A DNA stretch of 64,000 nucleotides from Streptomyces fagopyri (lineage in GTDB: Bacteria; Actinomycetota; Actinomycetes; Streptomycetales; Streptomycetaceae): assembly GCF_009498275.1 (NCBI RefSeq), contig NZ_CP045643.1, positions 2,108,001 to 2,172,000 on the forward strand, in the 5' to 3' direction. Made by a program: the position numbers and the translations under genes. This document shows, in pieces, positions 1 through 8,443 of the stretch (position 1 is the stretch's first letter; every line of letters begins with the position of its first letter). The notes beneath the pieces were generated by a model. That model searched no databases, was not told the DNA's origin, and saw only the letters and a program-made list of their open reading frames with translations.

Positions 1-80
1 GCGCCCGTCACCAGCGCCTTCTGCCCCTTGAGGAGCTGGTGGGCAAAAGGCGGGCGACCGTCACTGCCGCTGTTCTCCAC
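1..80 (-). CDS. SDR-family oxidoreductase, N-terminus only (cut by window edge)
   Basis: The minus strand reads from a GTG at 78-80 into VENSGSDGRPPFAHQLLKGQ and then KALVTGA, where the window ends. KALVTGA is the first strand and the start of the TGxxxGxG nucleotide loop of short-chain dehydrogenases, in the 'LKGQ-ALVTGA' form common in actinobacterial glucose-1-dehydrogenase-like enzymes. An AAGGAGAG ribosome site lies 4-5 bases before the GTG, which supports this start. Only 26 codons are visible, so substrate and exact family cannot be told. Confidence 0.7.
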   Translation of the reverse strand, partial: MENSGSDGRPPFAHQLLKGQKALVTG

Positions 81-346
81 GCGTCTCTCCTTGTGGGTAC
101 CGATGCTGAACGCTGTCGTCCGTGGACCGCCGGCGGCATCCGCGAATCCGCGGGACACCGCGGTGGGCCACGCCGAACCGCGCCTGCAACGAAAGCACCG
201 GTGGTCCGGCACGTCCCGGTGCCGCGTCGCCGGTCAGCCGGTCGGGGCCGCCTGACCGAGCCGAACGGCCCAACGTCCCTCCAAGGGGTCGTCGGGCCGT
301 TCGGCGGTCCCGTCTCCGGCGCGGTACGCGTGGCCGGTCGGGCCGG

Positions 347-817
347 TCACCTACGGGATGCGGGCGTCCCGGTGTCCGTGGCGTCCCGGCTGTCCCGGGC
401 CCCGATGCACAGCGCCCAGATGACGAAGGCGTCCACGGCGATCAGCACGATGGCCCAGACCGGGTAGTACGGCAGCCAGACGAAGTTGGCGATCATCGAC
501 AGGCCGGCCAGCACGATTCCGGTGACGCGGGCCCACATCGCCCCGCGGAACAGGGCGACACCGGCGAGGACGACCAGGACACCGAGGACGAGGTGGATCC
601 AGCCCCAGCCCGTCATGTCGAAGGTGTAGGCGTAGTTGCGGGTGACGACGAAGACGTCGGTCTTGACGATGGCGGCGATCCCCTGGAATATCGCCATCGC
701 TCCGCCGAAGATCATCATGACTGCGGCGAAGGCGGTCCAGCTGGACACCCAGATTCCTCCACCGTGGCTTTCGCTGCGGTTTCCGGTGTCGTGCTGGTGC
801 ATTCCGGTCGTGGCCAT
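347..817 (-). CDS. four-helix integral membrane protein (DUF7144-like)
   Basis: 156-residue protein starting MATTGMHQ, with a GAGGAG ribosome site 8 bases before the ATG; a longer start adds 19 residues but has no such site. A hydrophilic, His/Ser/Gly-rich head of about 22 residues precedes four hydrophobic segments: FAAVMMIFGGAMAIFQGIA, WIHLVLGVLVVLAGVALF, VTGIVLAGLSMIANFVW and WAIVLIAVDAFVIWALCI. This matches the small four-helix actinobacterial membrane proteins annotated as DUF7144. No catalytic residues are evident and the function is unknown. It appears to be monocistronic. Confidence 0.75.
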   Translation of the reverse strand: MATTGMHQHDTGNRSESHGGGIWVSSWTAFAAVMMIFGGAMAIFQGIAAIVKTDVFVVTRNYAYTFDMTGWGWIHLVLGVLVVLAGVALFRGAMWARVTGIVLAGLSMIANFVWLPYYPVWAIVLIAVDAFVIWALCIGARDSRDATDTGTPASRR

Positions 818-957
818 TTCGAGCTCCTCCCGCATAGGCCTCGCCACCGACCTGTCACCGGCCGGTGGCCACATTTCAGCTTGCCATGAGAATCACCGAC
901 CGGCAGAACGTCGCCCTTCACGCCCCGTACGAGCCACCGACGCACGATGGGAATCCC

Positions 958-1022
958 GGTACGGAAGCCCGGTACGGAAGTGCGGTACGGAAGCCCGGTA
1001 CGGAAGCCCGGTACGGAAGTGC
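958..1022. repeat. five tandem 13-bp repeats
   Basis: Five head-to-tail 13-bp units begin GGTACGGAAG and end alternately in CCC or TGC (order CCC, TGC, CCC, CCC, TGC) with no spacers. They sit in the 335-bp divergent gap between the small membrane protein and the SHOCT gene. Role unknown; could be a multi-site protein-binding array or a slippage product. Confidence 0.85.
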
Positions 1023-1036
1023 GCGGGAATTCCCGC
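1023..1036. repeat. 14-bp perfect palindrome
   Basis: GCGGGAATTCCCGC starts directly after the last 13-bp repeat, about 117 bp before the SHOCT gene start. It could be an operator half of the same array; there is no direct evidence for a binding protein. Confidence 0.5.
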
Positions 1037-1152
1037 GGTGGTCCAATGAACGTGTCTTATGGACGCGTCGCACGGACGTGTCCCGCGCCGAGCCGCGCGC
1101 CGGCAGACGGAGCCGTCGATCCCCGACGGCTCCCGCGAGAAAGGAAACCGCC

Positions 1153-1434
1153 ATGCCAGGTCTCCTCCGCGGAGTGGCCCGCACAGCCGTGGTGGCGGGC
1201 ACGGCGACGGCCGTGTCGAACCGTGTCTCACGCCGCCAGCAGGGCCGCTGGGCCCAACAGGCCCCGCCTCCCCCCTCCCTGGTCGACACTCCCCCGCTCC
1301 CTCCGTCGGCCCCGCTGACCGACGACATGAACGACAAGATCGACCAACTGAAGCGACTCGGCGAACTCAAGGCCCAAGGCGTTCTCACCGAAGGCGAGTT
1401 CGCCGACCAGAAGCGCAGGATCCTGAGCGACTGA
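1153..1434 (+). CDS. SHOCT-domain small protein
   Basis: 93-residue protein starting MPGLLRGVARTAVVAGTATA after an AAAGGAAA ribosome site. The N-terminal third is Ala/Val-rich with Arg residues, followed by a Pro-rich linker (about residues 37-52). The C-terminus, roughly residues 62-92, is a SHOCT domain: KIDQLKRLGELKAQGVLTEG followed by EFADQKRRIL. SHOCT helices usually end small membrane-associated or scaffolding proteins; no enzyme activity is known. It converges with the downstream transporter gene, whose end lies 63 bp away. Confidence 0.8.
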   Translation: MPGLLRGVARTAVVAGTATAVSNRVSRRQQGRWAQQAPPPPSLVDTPPLPPSAPLTDDMNDKIDQLKRLGELKAQGVLTEGEFADQKRRILSD

Positions 1435-1497
1435 CGGATCCGCTCGCGAGCCGGTCCGCCCACGCGCGATGCCGACGGCACCGCCCGAGGCGCCGGC

Positions 1498-2649
1498 CTA
1501 CACCCGGCCCCGCGGCGCGCCCGTATGCGCGGCGGCGTGCCGCAGCGAGCGGTAGGCCACCACGATCCAGGCGGCGACGAGCAGTACGTAGAGGGCGACC
1601 GCGGTCCAGACGAACACCTGCGAGCCGGTGCGGGACGCGAGGACCGCGGTGCCGGTGACGCAGGCGCCGAGGGGGAAGATGAAGGACCACCAAGTGGGCG
1701 CGAAGGGGAGCCCCGCCCTGAACTCCCTTACGGTCAGCGCCGTGGCGAGCGCCAGCCACAACATGGCGAAGCCCCACACCCCGACTCCGGCCAGCAGCGC
1801 GAGGACCGCCGTGCCGTGCACGTACGGCGTGGGCAGCGCGCCCGGGGCCGCCGTGGCCAGCGCGGCCAGTCCCGTCACGATCTGCCCCAGCGCGCCCAGT
1901 CCGATCCACACCGTCGGCACCATCGCACCGGTCGGCGCGTCATGGTGCACCAGGCGGCTGTAGACCATGGCCAGCACCAGCAGCGCGGCCACCAGTCCGA
2001 GCCCGAACATCGCGTAGCAGCCCAGCACCAGGTCCAGCCGCAGCTGTCCGGCGGGCATGTGCGGGACGAGCAGCGCGCCCGTCGTGGCGGAGACCAGCGG
2101 CGGTACCACCGGCATCAGCCAGCCCCCGAACGCCGCGTCCGGTGCGAACCGGTGCCGGGTGACCATCAGGTACGGGACCGTGGCGGCCGTCGCGAGGCCG
2201 AGCACGGTACCGATCGACCACAGTGCCAAGTCCACGTTCAGCGCGGCCCGTTCACCGATCACAGGCCGGCCGAGCTGCAGTGCCCCGGCGCCCACCGTGA
2301 GGAAGGCCACGGCCGGCGCGCCGAAGAACTGGGCCTGCGTCGGATCGGCGACATGCACCCGCAGCGCCCGCTGCCGTACGTAGCCGACCGCCAGTACGAC
2401 GAGCAGCAGGGCGGCCCCCGCCCAGACCACCGTGGCGGCGGTCCGCAGCCCGGGGATGCTCCGGGGCAGGGTGACCACCGCGTTCGCGACGATGCCGGTG
2501 CCCATCACGGCCGCGAACCAACTGGGGCCGAACGGCGGCCGGCTTGTCACGTTCGCCGCGGGCAGCCGCTGCCTGGCAGGAAGGGGGACTCCCGGGGCCC
2601 CCTCGTCCTCGGTCGGGACGGTTCGGGCACTGCTGGGATGGGGTGTCAC
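1498..2649 (-). CDS. TDT-family (TehA/SLAC1-type) membrane transporter
   Basis: 383 residues from a GTG at 2647-2649, preceded by GAGGAAAGAGG; an upstream ATG would add 47 Arg/Pro-rich residues and is less likely. A polar N-terminal tail of about 40 residues leads into FGPSWFAAVMGTGIVANAVV, the first helix signature of tellurite-resistance/dicarboxylate transporter (TDT) proteins, then about ten hydrophobic segments to a short polar C-terminus. Length fits TehA relatives. The family includes tellurite, malate and sulfite exporters and SLAC1 anion channels, so the substrate cannot be assigned. No partner gene is adjacent. Confidence 0.8.
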   Translation of the reverse strand: MTPHPSSARTVPTEDEGAPGVPLPARQRLPAANVTSRPPFGPSWFAAVMGTGIVANAVVTLPRSIPGLRTAATVVWAGAALLLVVLAVGYVRQRALRVHVADPTQAQFFGAPAVAFLTVGAGALQLGRPVIGERAALNVDLALWSIGTVLGLATAATVPYLMVTRHRFAPDAAFGGWLMPVVPPLVSATTGALLVPHMPAGQLRLDLVLGCYAMFGLGLVAALLVLAMVYSRLVHHDAPTGAMVPTVWIGLGALGQIVTGLAALATAAPGALPTPYVHGTAVLALLAGVGVWGFAMLWLALATALTVREFRAGLPFAPTWWSFIFPLGACVTGTAVLASRTGSQVFVWTAVALYVLLVAAWIVVAYRSLRHAAAHTGAPRGRV

Positions 2650-3062
2650 GGCGCGGAACGCCTCTTTCCTCGACTCGGGAATCACCGTCGTGAACCGGCC
2701 GACCGGGGCCCCGGCCCAACAGAACGCGGGTCGCGGCCAAGTCCGTCGGCCCGTTGGCCTCACGAGGCTACGGCCGGCGCTCGTCCCCACCGCACAGCAG
2801 CGAGCGCCACAACACCCTCACATCAGGACGCCTGGCGAACGCTGCCACCCGAGCCCGCGCCATGACGGCTCCCGTCATACGGAACCCGTGTCGCGGAATC
2901 CGTCCATCCCGCGGAGTCCGGTCCATCCCGCGGAATCCATCCCGCCGAACCCGCACCGCCGTACGCGTCCCGTCGTACCCACGCCGCGGAACCACGCTGC
3001 CGTGCCCGTCCGCCCCACCCGCCCCGCGGTCTCGTCCCGCCGTATCCGTCCCGCGGAATCCG
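2650..3062. other. 413-bp gap with degenerate CGCGGAATCC repeats
   Basis: No credible gene. Copies and near-copies of TCCCGCGGAATCC/CCGCGGAGTCC recur at about 2890-2945 and again at 3046-3060, mixed with other CCG-rich words. The GC-rich reading frames here lack family motifs or ribosome sites. Confidence 0.6.
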
Positions 3063-3506
3063 TCAGGGCGCCGAGCGTGCCATCGCCGCGAGTCGCGCCA
3101 CCTGCTCGCCCATGCCGCGCGTTCCGCTCAGCGGGGTCAGGGCGTGCGGCCACACGGTCCTGGCGAGAGTGACGTGACGGGCACCGCCCAGCACCACCAC
3201 GGGGTCGAGATCCGTGATGCCGCGTTCCGCCGCCTGGTCCGCAAGCAGGCGGGCGGTCACCGCGTCGGCGGCACCGTGCGGCGTGTCGTAGGGGTCGATC
3301 TCGTCGTCGAGGTCGAGCAGTCCGTAGCGGGCCGAGAGGATCACGAGCCGATCCGGGCGGAGCGCTTCGGCGGCCCTCCGGCACGCGCGGTGGTAGGAGC
3401 CGATGTACATGTCCGCCGCCCTGGCGCGATGGCCCAGTTTGCGCGCTCCGCAGGGAATGACGATCAGTTCCGGGGCGACGCCGCCGGTGTACTCGTTCGG
3501 GGTCAT
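3063..3506 (-). CDS. DUF6884 domain protein
   Basis: 147 residues, ATG preceded by GGGAGGGACC. It carries the features of DUF6884: an N-terminal strand ending in IPCGARKL, then DMYIGSYHRACRRAAEAL, VILSARYGLLDLDDEIDPYD and a late hydrophobic strand VVVLGG. The CG(x)2KL and SARYGLL...PYD motifs resemble nucleotide/base-binding Rossmann-like proteins often found near phage or DNA-modification genes. No such neighbour is present here and biochemical function is unknown. It is transcribed divergently from the downstream oxoglutarate dehydrogenase gene. Confidence 0.75.
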   Translation of the reverse strand: MTPNEYTGGVAPELIVIPCGARKLGHRARAADMYIGSYHRACRRAAEALRPDRLVILSARYGLLDLDDEIDPYDTPHGAADAVTARLLADQAAERGITDLDPVVVLGGARHVTLARTVWPHALTPLSGTRGMGEQVARLAAMARSAP

Positions 3507-3826
3507 ACTGGTCCCTCCCAGGTCCGGGTGAACACGGATGTCCGACGGGTAACGCGGTTCGGGGCGGCGGCCATGGCCGTGCCGGTGGACACCGGACCCT
3601 CACATCGGGACATGCCGGGGACCCGCGCGGGGACACGTCCTGATCTGCCGCTGTCCTGGCACCCTCACGTATCCCCTCGCGCCGCGGAGCCCTCGTAGCC
3701 TCGATGACAGCGCACGAGGTCGACGGTCCTCATCGCCGCGGACCACCTCGGCCCCAACGGCGGCGTGGTCGGCTGGCCACGCCGCCCGCGACGGTCTCCG
3801 TATGTGGAAAGAAGGCGTTCTACGCC

Positions 3827-6586
3827 GTGGCATCACAATCAGGCAGTGCTCTCTCCATCCCGCACCAGGCGGAATTCGGTATCAACGAATGGCTCGTCGA
3901 CGAATTCAGAGAGCGGTATCTCCGTGATCCCGACTCCGTCGAGCGGGTCTGGCGGGACTTCTTCCGGGCGTCCACGACGGCGTCGGAGGTCCTACCCGCC
4001 CGTGCCGGAGCGGCTGTGCACCAGGCGACGGTGCCGGAGACGGACGCCGACCTCGTGGTCAAGGCGGTCCGCGTCGCGGCACTGATCCACTCGTACCGCG
4101 TCCGCGGACACCTCGCGGCCGCCACCAACCCCCTGTCCGCCGGGCCGTCCGCCGGCCACCCCGACCTGGAACCGTCGGGGCACGGCCTCGACGACGCGGA
4201 CATCGCCCGTGAATTCCCTGTCGACGGTTTCGCGGGGAACCAGCACATGACGCTCCGCGACGTCCGGCAGACGCTTCGTGACGCGTACTGCGGCCCCATG
4301 GGCATCGAGTACATGCACATCCAGGACCAGCAGGAACGGCTCTGGATCCAGCGGCGCGTCGAGGTTCCGCCGCCGGGGCCGGGACGCGCCGAGCAGCTGC
4401 GGATTCTGTACCGGCTGGGATCCGCCGAGGCGTTCGAGACGTTCCTGCACACCAAGTACGTGGGGCAGAAGCGGTATTCGCTGGAGGGCGGGGAGTCCGC
4501 GATCGTCCTGCTGGACACGGTGCTCGAACGCGCCGCGCGGCTGGACATGCGCGAGGTGGTCATCGGGATGGCGCACCGCGGCCGGCTGAACGTGCTCGCC
4601 AACATCGTGGGCAAGCCCTACGCCCAGATCTTCGACGAGTTCGAGGACGCGGTCGACGTCCGGTCCGTGCAGGGCTCCGGCGACGTGAAGTACCACCTCG
4701 GCGCCGCCGGTACGTTCCACACCCCGGACGGTCACGCGATCGCGGTCTCCGTGGTGGCGAACCCCTCGCACCTGGAGATCGTGGGGCCCGTGACCCAGGG
4801 GGTCGTCCGGGGGCGGCAGGATCTCGCGGAGGAGGGCCACGGACCGTTCTCCGTACTGCCCGTGGTGGTCCACGGTGACGCCGCCCTCGCGGGCCAGGGA
4901 GTGGTCGCGGAAACGCTGAACATGTCGCAGCTGCCGGGCTACGCCACCGGCGGGACCGTCCACCTGGTCATCAACAACCAGCTGGGGTTCACCACCGCTC
5001 CCGCCGTCGGCCGGTCGAGTACGTACGCGACCGATGTCGCGCGGACCGTCGAGGCCCCCATCTTCCATGTCAACGGCGACGATCCCGAAGCGGTCGCCAG
5101 GGTGGCGCAGTTGGCCTTCGAGTACCGTCAGGCGTTCCACAAGGACGTCGTCGTGGATCTGGTCTGCTACCGGCGTCACGGGCACAGCGAGGTCGACGAT
5201 CCCTCCATCACGCAGCCGGCCATGTACGACCGCATCGCCGCGAGGCCGTCCGTGCGGAAGCTGTACGCGGAGTCGCTGCACAGCACCGGCGTGATCAGCG
5301 AGCAGGAGGCCGAGAGCGCCCGGCAGGGCTACCGCGACCAGCTCCAGCGGGCCTTCACCGAGACGGCGGGAGCGTCTTCACCCGGCCGTGCGTCGTCTCC
5401 GGCCCCCGAAGACGTGGACCCCCCGGTCCGCCGGGCCGGGACAGCCATCGCCGAGATGACGTTGCGGCACATCCTGGGCACCCAGATCGACCTGCCGCGT
5501 GACTTCACCCCGCACCCGCGCGTGCTGCCCCAACTCGAGCGGCGGGCCGCGATGTTCGACGGCGGGAACGTCGACTGGGCCACCGCGGAGGCGCTCGCGG
5601 TCGGATCGCTGCTCCTGGACGGAGTGCCGGTCCGGCTGTCCGGGCAGGACTCCCGCCGGGGCACCTTCGGCCAGCGCCACGCCGTCCTCACCGACCGTCG
5701 TACGGGGCGGCAGCACACGCCCTTGAACTCGCTCGGCGCGGAAGCGGCGCGCTTCACGCCGTACGACTCCCTCCTGTCCGAACTCGCCGTGCTCGCCTTC
5801 GAATACGGCTACTCGCTGGCCCGGCCCGATGCCCTGGTGCTGTGGGAGGCGCAGTTCGGCGACTTCGCCAACGGCGCCCAGACGGTCGTCGACGAGTACA
5901 TCTCCTCCTCGGAGCAGAAGTGGGGGCAGCGGTCGAGCGTCACGCTGCTGCTCCCGCACGGCTTGGAGGGACAGGGGCCCGACCACTCCTCCGCCCGCAT
6001 GGAACGCTTCCTGCAACTGTGCGCCGACGACAACCTGACCGTCGCCAACCCCTCCCTGCCCGCCAACTACTTCCACCTGCTCAGGGAACAGGGCCTCGAC
6101 GCGCGGCGCGGGCCACTGGTGGTCTTCACCCCCAAGTCCATGCTGCGTTCGAAGGCCGCGACCTCCAGCCTGGAGGAGTTCACCGAAGGCTCCTTCCTTC
6201 CGGTCGTCCCGGACACCGGGCGCGAGCCCGCCCGGACGGAACGGGTACTGCTGTGTTCGGGAAAGGTCTTCTACGACCTGGACGCGCATCGGCGCGACTC
6301 GGGTGAGGACGGCACCGCCATCGTGCGGCTGGAGCAGCTGTACCCCTTCCCGGCCGACGAGTTGAGGGCGGAACTGTCCCGGTATCCGTCCGGCGTCGAC
6401 GTGCGCTGGGTTCAGGAGGAGGCGGCCAATCAGGGTGCGTGGACCTTCGTCGCGCCGCGTGTCGCCGCTCTGGTCACCGCCCCCGTGGGGTGTGTGAGCC
6501 GACCCGCGGCCTCCGCGCCGGCGGTCGGGTCCGCCCACCGTCACGCCGCCGAACAGCGTGACCTCGTACGGCGGGCCTTCGCCTGA
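3827..6586 (+). CDS. 2-oxoglutarate dehydrogenase E1 component, stand-alone form
   Basis: TPP-dependent decarboxylase of 2-oxoglutarate. The GTG at 3827 gives 919 residues beginning MASQSGS, matching the usual actinobacterial MSSQS start, with GAAAGAAGG upstream; an ATG at 3704 would add 41 unlikely residues. Seen: FGINEWLVDEFRERYLRDPD at the N-terminus, HRGRLNVLANIVGKPY, SGDVKYHLGA, HGDAALAGQGVVAETLNMSQ, the YRRHGHSEVDDP loop, GQDSRRGTFGQRHAVLTD and EAQFGDFANGAQ. Housekeeping actinobacterial homologues (Kgd/OdhA) run to about 1,200 residues because a succinyltransferase (E2) domain sits between the N-terminal segment and the E1 core. Here that domain is absent, so this is probably a paralogue relying on a separate E2, or acting as a simple decarboxylase. 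Confidence 0.9.
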   Translation: MASQSGSALSIPHQAEFGINEWLVDEFRERYLRDPDSVERVWRDFFRASTTASEVLPARAGAAVHQATVPETDADLVVKAVRVAALIHSYRVRGHLAAATNPLSAGPSAGHPDLEPSGHGLDDADIAREFPVDGFAGNQHMTLRDVRQTLRDAYCGPMGIEYMHIQDQQERLWIQRRVEVPPPGPGRAEQLRILYRLGSAEAFETFLHTKYVGQKRYSLEGGESAIVLLDTVLERAARLDMREVVIGMAHRGRLNVLANIVGKPYAQIFDEFEDAVDVRSVQGSGDVKYHLGAAGTFHTPDGHAIAVSVVANPSHLEIVGPVTQGVVRGRQDLAEEGHGPFSVLPVVVHGDAALAGQGVVAETLNMSQLPGYATGGTVHLVINNQLGFTTAPAVGRSSTYATDVARTVEAPIFHVNGDDPEAVARVAQLAFEYRQAFHKDVVVDLVCYRRHGHSEVDDPSITQPAMYDRIAARPSVRKLYAESLHSTGVISEQEAESARQGYRDQLQRAFTETAGASSPGRASSPAPEDVDPPVRRAGTAIAEMTLRHILGTQIDLPRDFTPHPRVLPQLERRAAMFDGGNVDWATAEALAVGSLLLDGVPVRLSGQDSRRGTFGQRHAVLTDRRTGRQHTPLNSLGAEAARFTPYDSLLSELAVLAFEYGYSLARPDALVLWEAQFGDFANGAQTVVDEYISSSEQKWGQRSSVTLLLPHGLEGQGPDHSSARMERFLQLCADDNLTVANPSLPANYFHLLREQGLDARRGPLVVFTPKSMLRSKAATSSLEEFTEGSFLPVVPDTGREPARTERVLLCSGKVFYDLDAHRRDSGEDGTAIVRLEQLYPFPADELRAELSRYPSGVDVRWVQEEAANQGAWTFVAPRVAALVTAPVGCVSRPAASAPAVGSAHRHAAEQRDLVRRAFA

Positions 6587-6888
6587 GGCCCGCGGACGCC
6601 CGGCCGGGACAGCGAGTCCGGCCGGGACAGCGGGTCCGGCGGGCGGTGGCGTCACAGGAGTGCCGTGGTGCGGCGGCCGGCGAGAGGTGCGACGGGCCCA
6701 CCTCGACGGCCCGTTGCGGGATTCGACCGCTCGGCGGGTCGCCGGCCGCGCCTCGGCCCGCCCGCCACGAGGACCGGCCAGGCGCCGCGAGGTCCGCTCA
6801 GCGCTCCGTGACACCCGGGGCGCTCACGGTGCGGAGACGGCCGGACCGCTCACGGTTCCGGGCGCGTACCGCTCCGGGTGCCGCCGGC
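6587..6888. other. convergent gap, no gene seen
   Basis: 302 bp between two genes that converge. It contains a near-perfect 18-bp direct repeat (GGCCGGGACAGCGAGTCC at 6602-6619 and the same with one change at 6620-6637) and GC-rich sequence. No T-tract terminator is evident. Confidence 0.6.
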
Positions 6889-7911
6889 TCAGCCCTCGAC
6901 CCGCGCCCCCTCGGGCGCCTCGGCGTCCGCCACCCCGGTGGTGTGGAACCGCGCCCTGAACACCCCCGGAGTCACCTTGAGATTCCGTACGAACGCTCTG
7001 CGCAGCGACTCGGGCGAGCCGAACCCCGTACGGCGGGCGATCACGGCCATGGGGTCGTCGCCGCACTCCAGCATCACCTGCGCCGCTTCCAGCCGGACCT
7101 GTTCCACGTACCGGGCCGGTGTCATGCTCAACTCCTCGCAGAAGAGCCGGGCCACGTGGCGGGAGCTGACGCCGGCCCTGCGCGCCATCGCGGACAGCGT
7201 GTGGTTGGCGGCGGGGTCCTCCGCGACGGCGTCCAGGACCCGGCGGAGCATGTCCTGGCGCGTGTGTGCGGCGCGGGCGCGAACGCTGAACTGGGACTGT
7301 CCGCCGGGCCGTTGCATGAAGACCACCAGGTCCTTGGCCACCGCGCGGGCCACTTCGGCTCCGTAGTGCTCTTCCACGAGCGCCAGCGAGAGGTCGATGC
7401 CCGCGGTGACTCCGGCCGAGGTCATCACCTTGCCGTCGCGCACGAAGATCGCGTCCGGCTTGACCTGGACGGCGGGAAAGCGCAGGGCCAACTGCCGTGA
7501 GTGGCGCCAGTGGGTGGCGGCGCTCCGGCCGTCCAGAAGACCGGCGGCGGCCAGCAGGAAGGCCCCGGTGCAGACGGAGGCCGTGCAGCGCGAGTTCGCG
7601 TCGAGCCCCCGTACGAGGTCCAGCAGCGCGTCGTCCTTGATCAACCGGTCCCAGTCCGGCCCGCCGGGAATCACCAGGACGTCACTGGTCTCCCGCGCGT
7701 CCGCCACCGCCATGTCGACGCCGAGCCGGGTCCCCGCCGCGGTCGTCACCTCGTTCCCGTCGGCCGAGACCATGTTCAGCCGGTAGTGGCCGCCGAAGTC
7801 GTTCGCCGAGGTGAACACCTCGATCGGGCCGGTCACATCCAGCAGTCTGACCCCGGGAAAGACGAAGATCGTCACGAGGAGCGAGTCGGTTCCGGCGCGC
7901 TTGTGGTTCAT
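6889..7911 (-). CDS. GlxA-family transcriptional regulator (DJ-1/PfpI + AraC HTH)
   Basis: 340 residues from the ATG at 7909-7911, with CCGGAGG six bases before it. Residues about 10-175 form a DJ-1/PfpI-like domain (LLVTIFVFPGVRLLDVTGPI, VLVIPGG, CTASVCTGAFLLAAAGLLDG). The last ~100 residues form an AraC-type double HTH ending in DDPMAVIARRTGFGSPESLR and RAFVRNLKVTPGVFRARF. The Cys in SVCTGAF corresponds to the nucleophile position of DJ-1 proteins, but in this class the domain is thought to sense ligands. It is divergent from an HxlR regulator 82 bp away, so each may control the shared region. The target is unknown. Confidence 0.85.
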   Translation of the reverse strand: MNHKRAGTDSLLVTIFVFPGVRLLDVTGPIEVFTSANDFGGHYRLNMVSADGNEVTTAAGTRLGVDMAVADARETSDVLVIPGGPDWDRLIKDDALLDLVRGLDANSRCTASVCTGAFLLAAAGLLDGRSAATHWRHSRQLALRFPAVQVKPDAIFVRDGKVMTSAGVTAGIDLSLALVEEHYGAEVARAVAKDLVVFMQRPGGQSQFSVRARAAHTRQDMLRRVLDAVAEDPAANHTLSAMARRAGVSSRHVARLFCEELSMTPARYVEQVRLEAAQVMLECGDDPMAVIARRTGFGSPESLRRAFVRNLKVTPGVFRARFHTTGVADAEAPEGARVEG

Positions 7912-7961
7912 CGAATGCCTCCGGACCTGCCATGGGGACAACGTCGATGCTATGCGCAGTG

Positions 7962-7982
7962 AGTTCGCAAAACAAACCAACT
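7962..7982. promoter_or_regulatory. possible operator between divergent regulators
   Basis: An AT-rich island in a GC-rich context, AGTT-CGCAAAACAAACC-AACT, with short inverted ends, lies 11 bp before the HxlR start and 50 bp before the GlxA-type start. Likely promoter/operator DNA for one or both; the short arms make this tentative. Confidence 0.3.
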
Positions 7983-7993
7983 AGGATCACGGC

Positions 7994-8443
7994 ATGTCCG
8001 ACGTCCGGCCACGCGCCTGTCCCATAGCCGGCACCCTCGATCTCGTAGGAGAGCGCTGGTCGCTCCTGGTGCTGCGCGAGGTGTTCATGGGAGTCCGGCG
8101 CTACGCCGACATCCGCGCCAACACCGGAGCGCCGCGGGACGTTCTCACCAAGCGACTGAGGTCCCTGGAGGCCGCGGGGATCCTGGAGCGCCGCCGGTAC
8201 CAGGACCGCCCTCCGCGCTTCGAGTACCACCTGACGGCCGCGGGGCAGGCACTGGAACCGGTGCTGATCGGTCTGCGGGAATGGGGCCTTCGGCATCTGC
8301 GGAACCCGCCACCCGCACCGCGGTTCCTGCACACGTGCGGCGCCGACGTGGAGACCCGCGTGGTCTGCGCCCGGTGCGGCGAGCCCCTTGAAGGGGGCGG
8401 CCTGGTGACCGTACTGGAGGAAGAGGACCGTTCCGGGTCCTGA
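7994..8443 (+). CDS. HxlR-family winged-helix regulator
   Basis: 149 residues. CPIAGTLDLVGERWSLLVLR is the classic HxlR opening with its redox- or thiol-sensitive Cys (C9), followed by the winged helix (RRYADIRANTGAPRDVLTKR, LRSLEAAGILERRRYQDRPP, FEYHLTAAGQAL). The C-terminus carries TCGADVETRVVCARCGEPL, three Cys that may form a small zinc-ribbon-like knot, seen in some but not all relatives. AGGATC supplies a weak ribosome site. Its divergent arrangement with the GlxA-type gene suggests mutual or autoregulation; the inducer is unknown. Confidence 0.85.
   Translation: MSDVRPRACPIAGTLDLVGERWSLLVLREVFMGVRRYADIRANTGAPRDVLTKRLRSLEAAGILERRRYQDRPPRFEYHLTAAGQALEPVLIGLREWGLRHLRNPPPAPRFLHTCGADVETRVVCARCGEPLEGGGLVTVLEEEDRSGS

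Noticed and set aside
958..1022. Short regular repeats considered as a CRISPR array
   Set aside because: Units are only 13 bp, directly adjacent with no spacers, and no cas genes are present.
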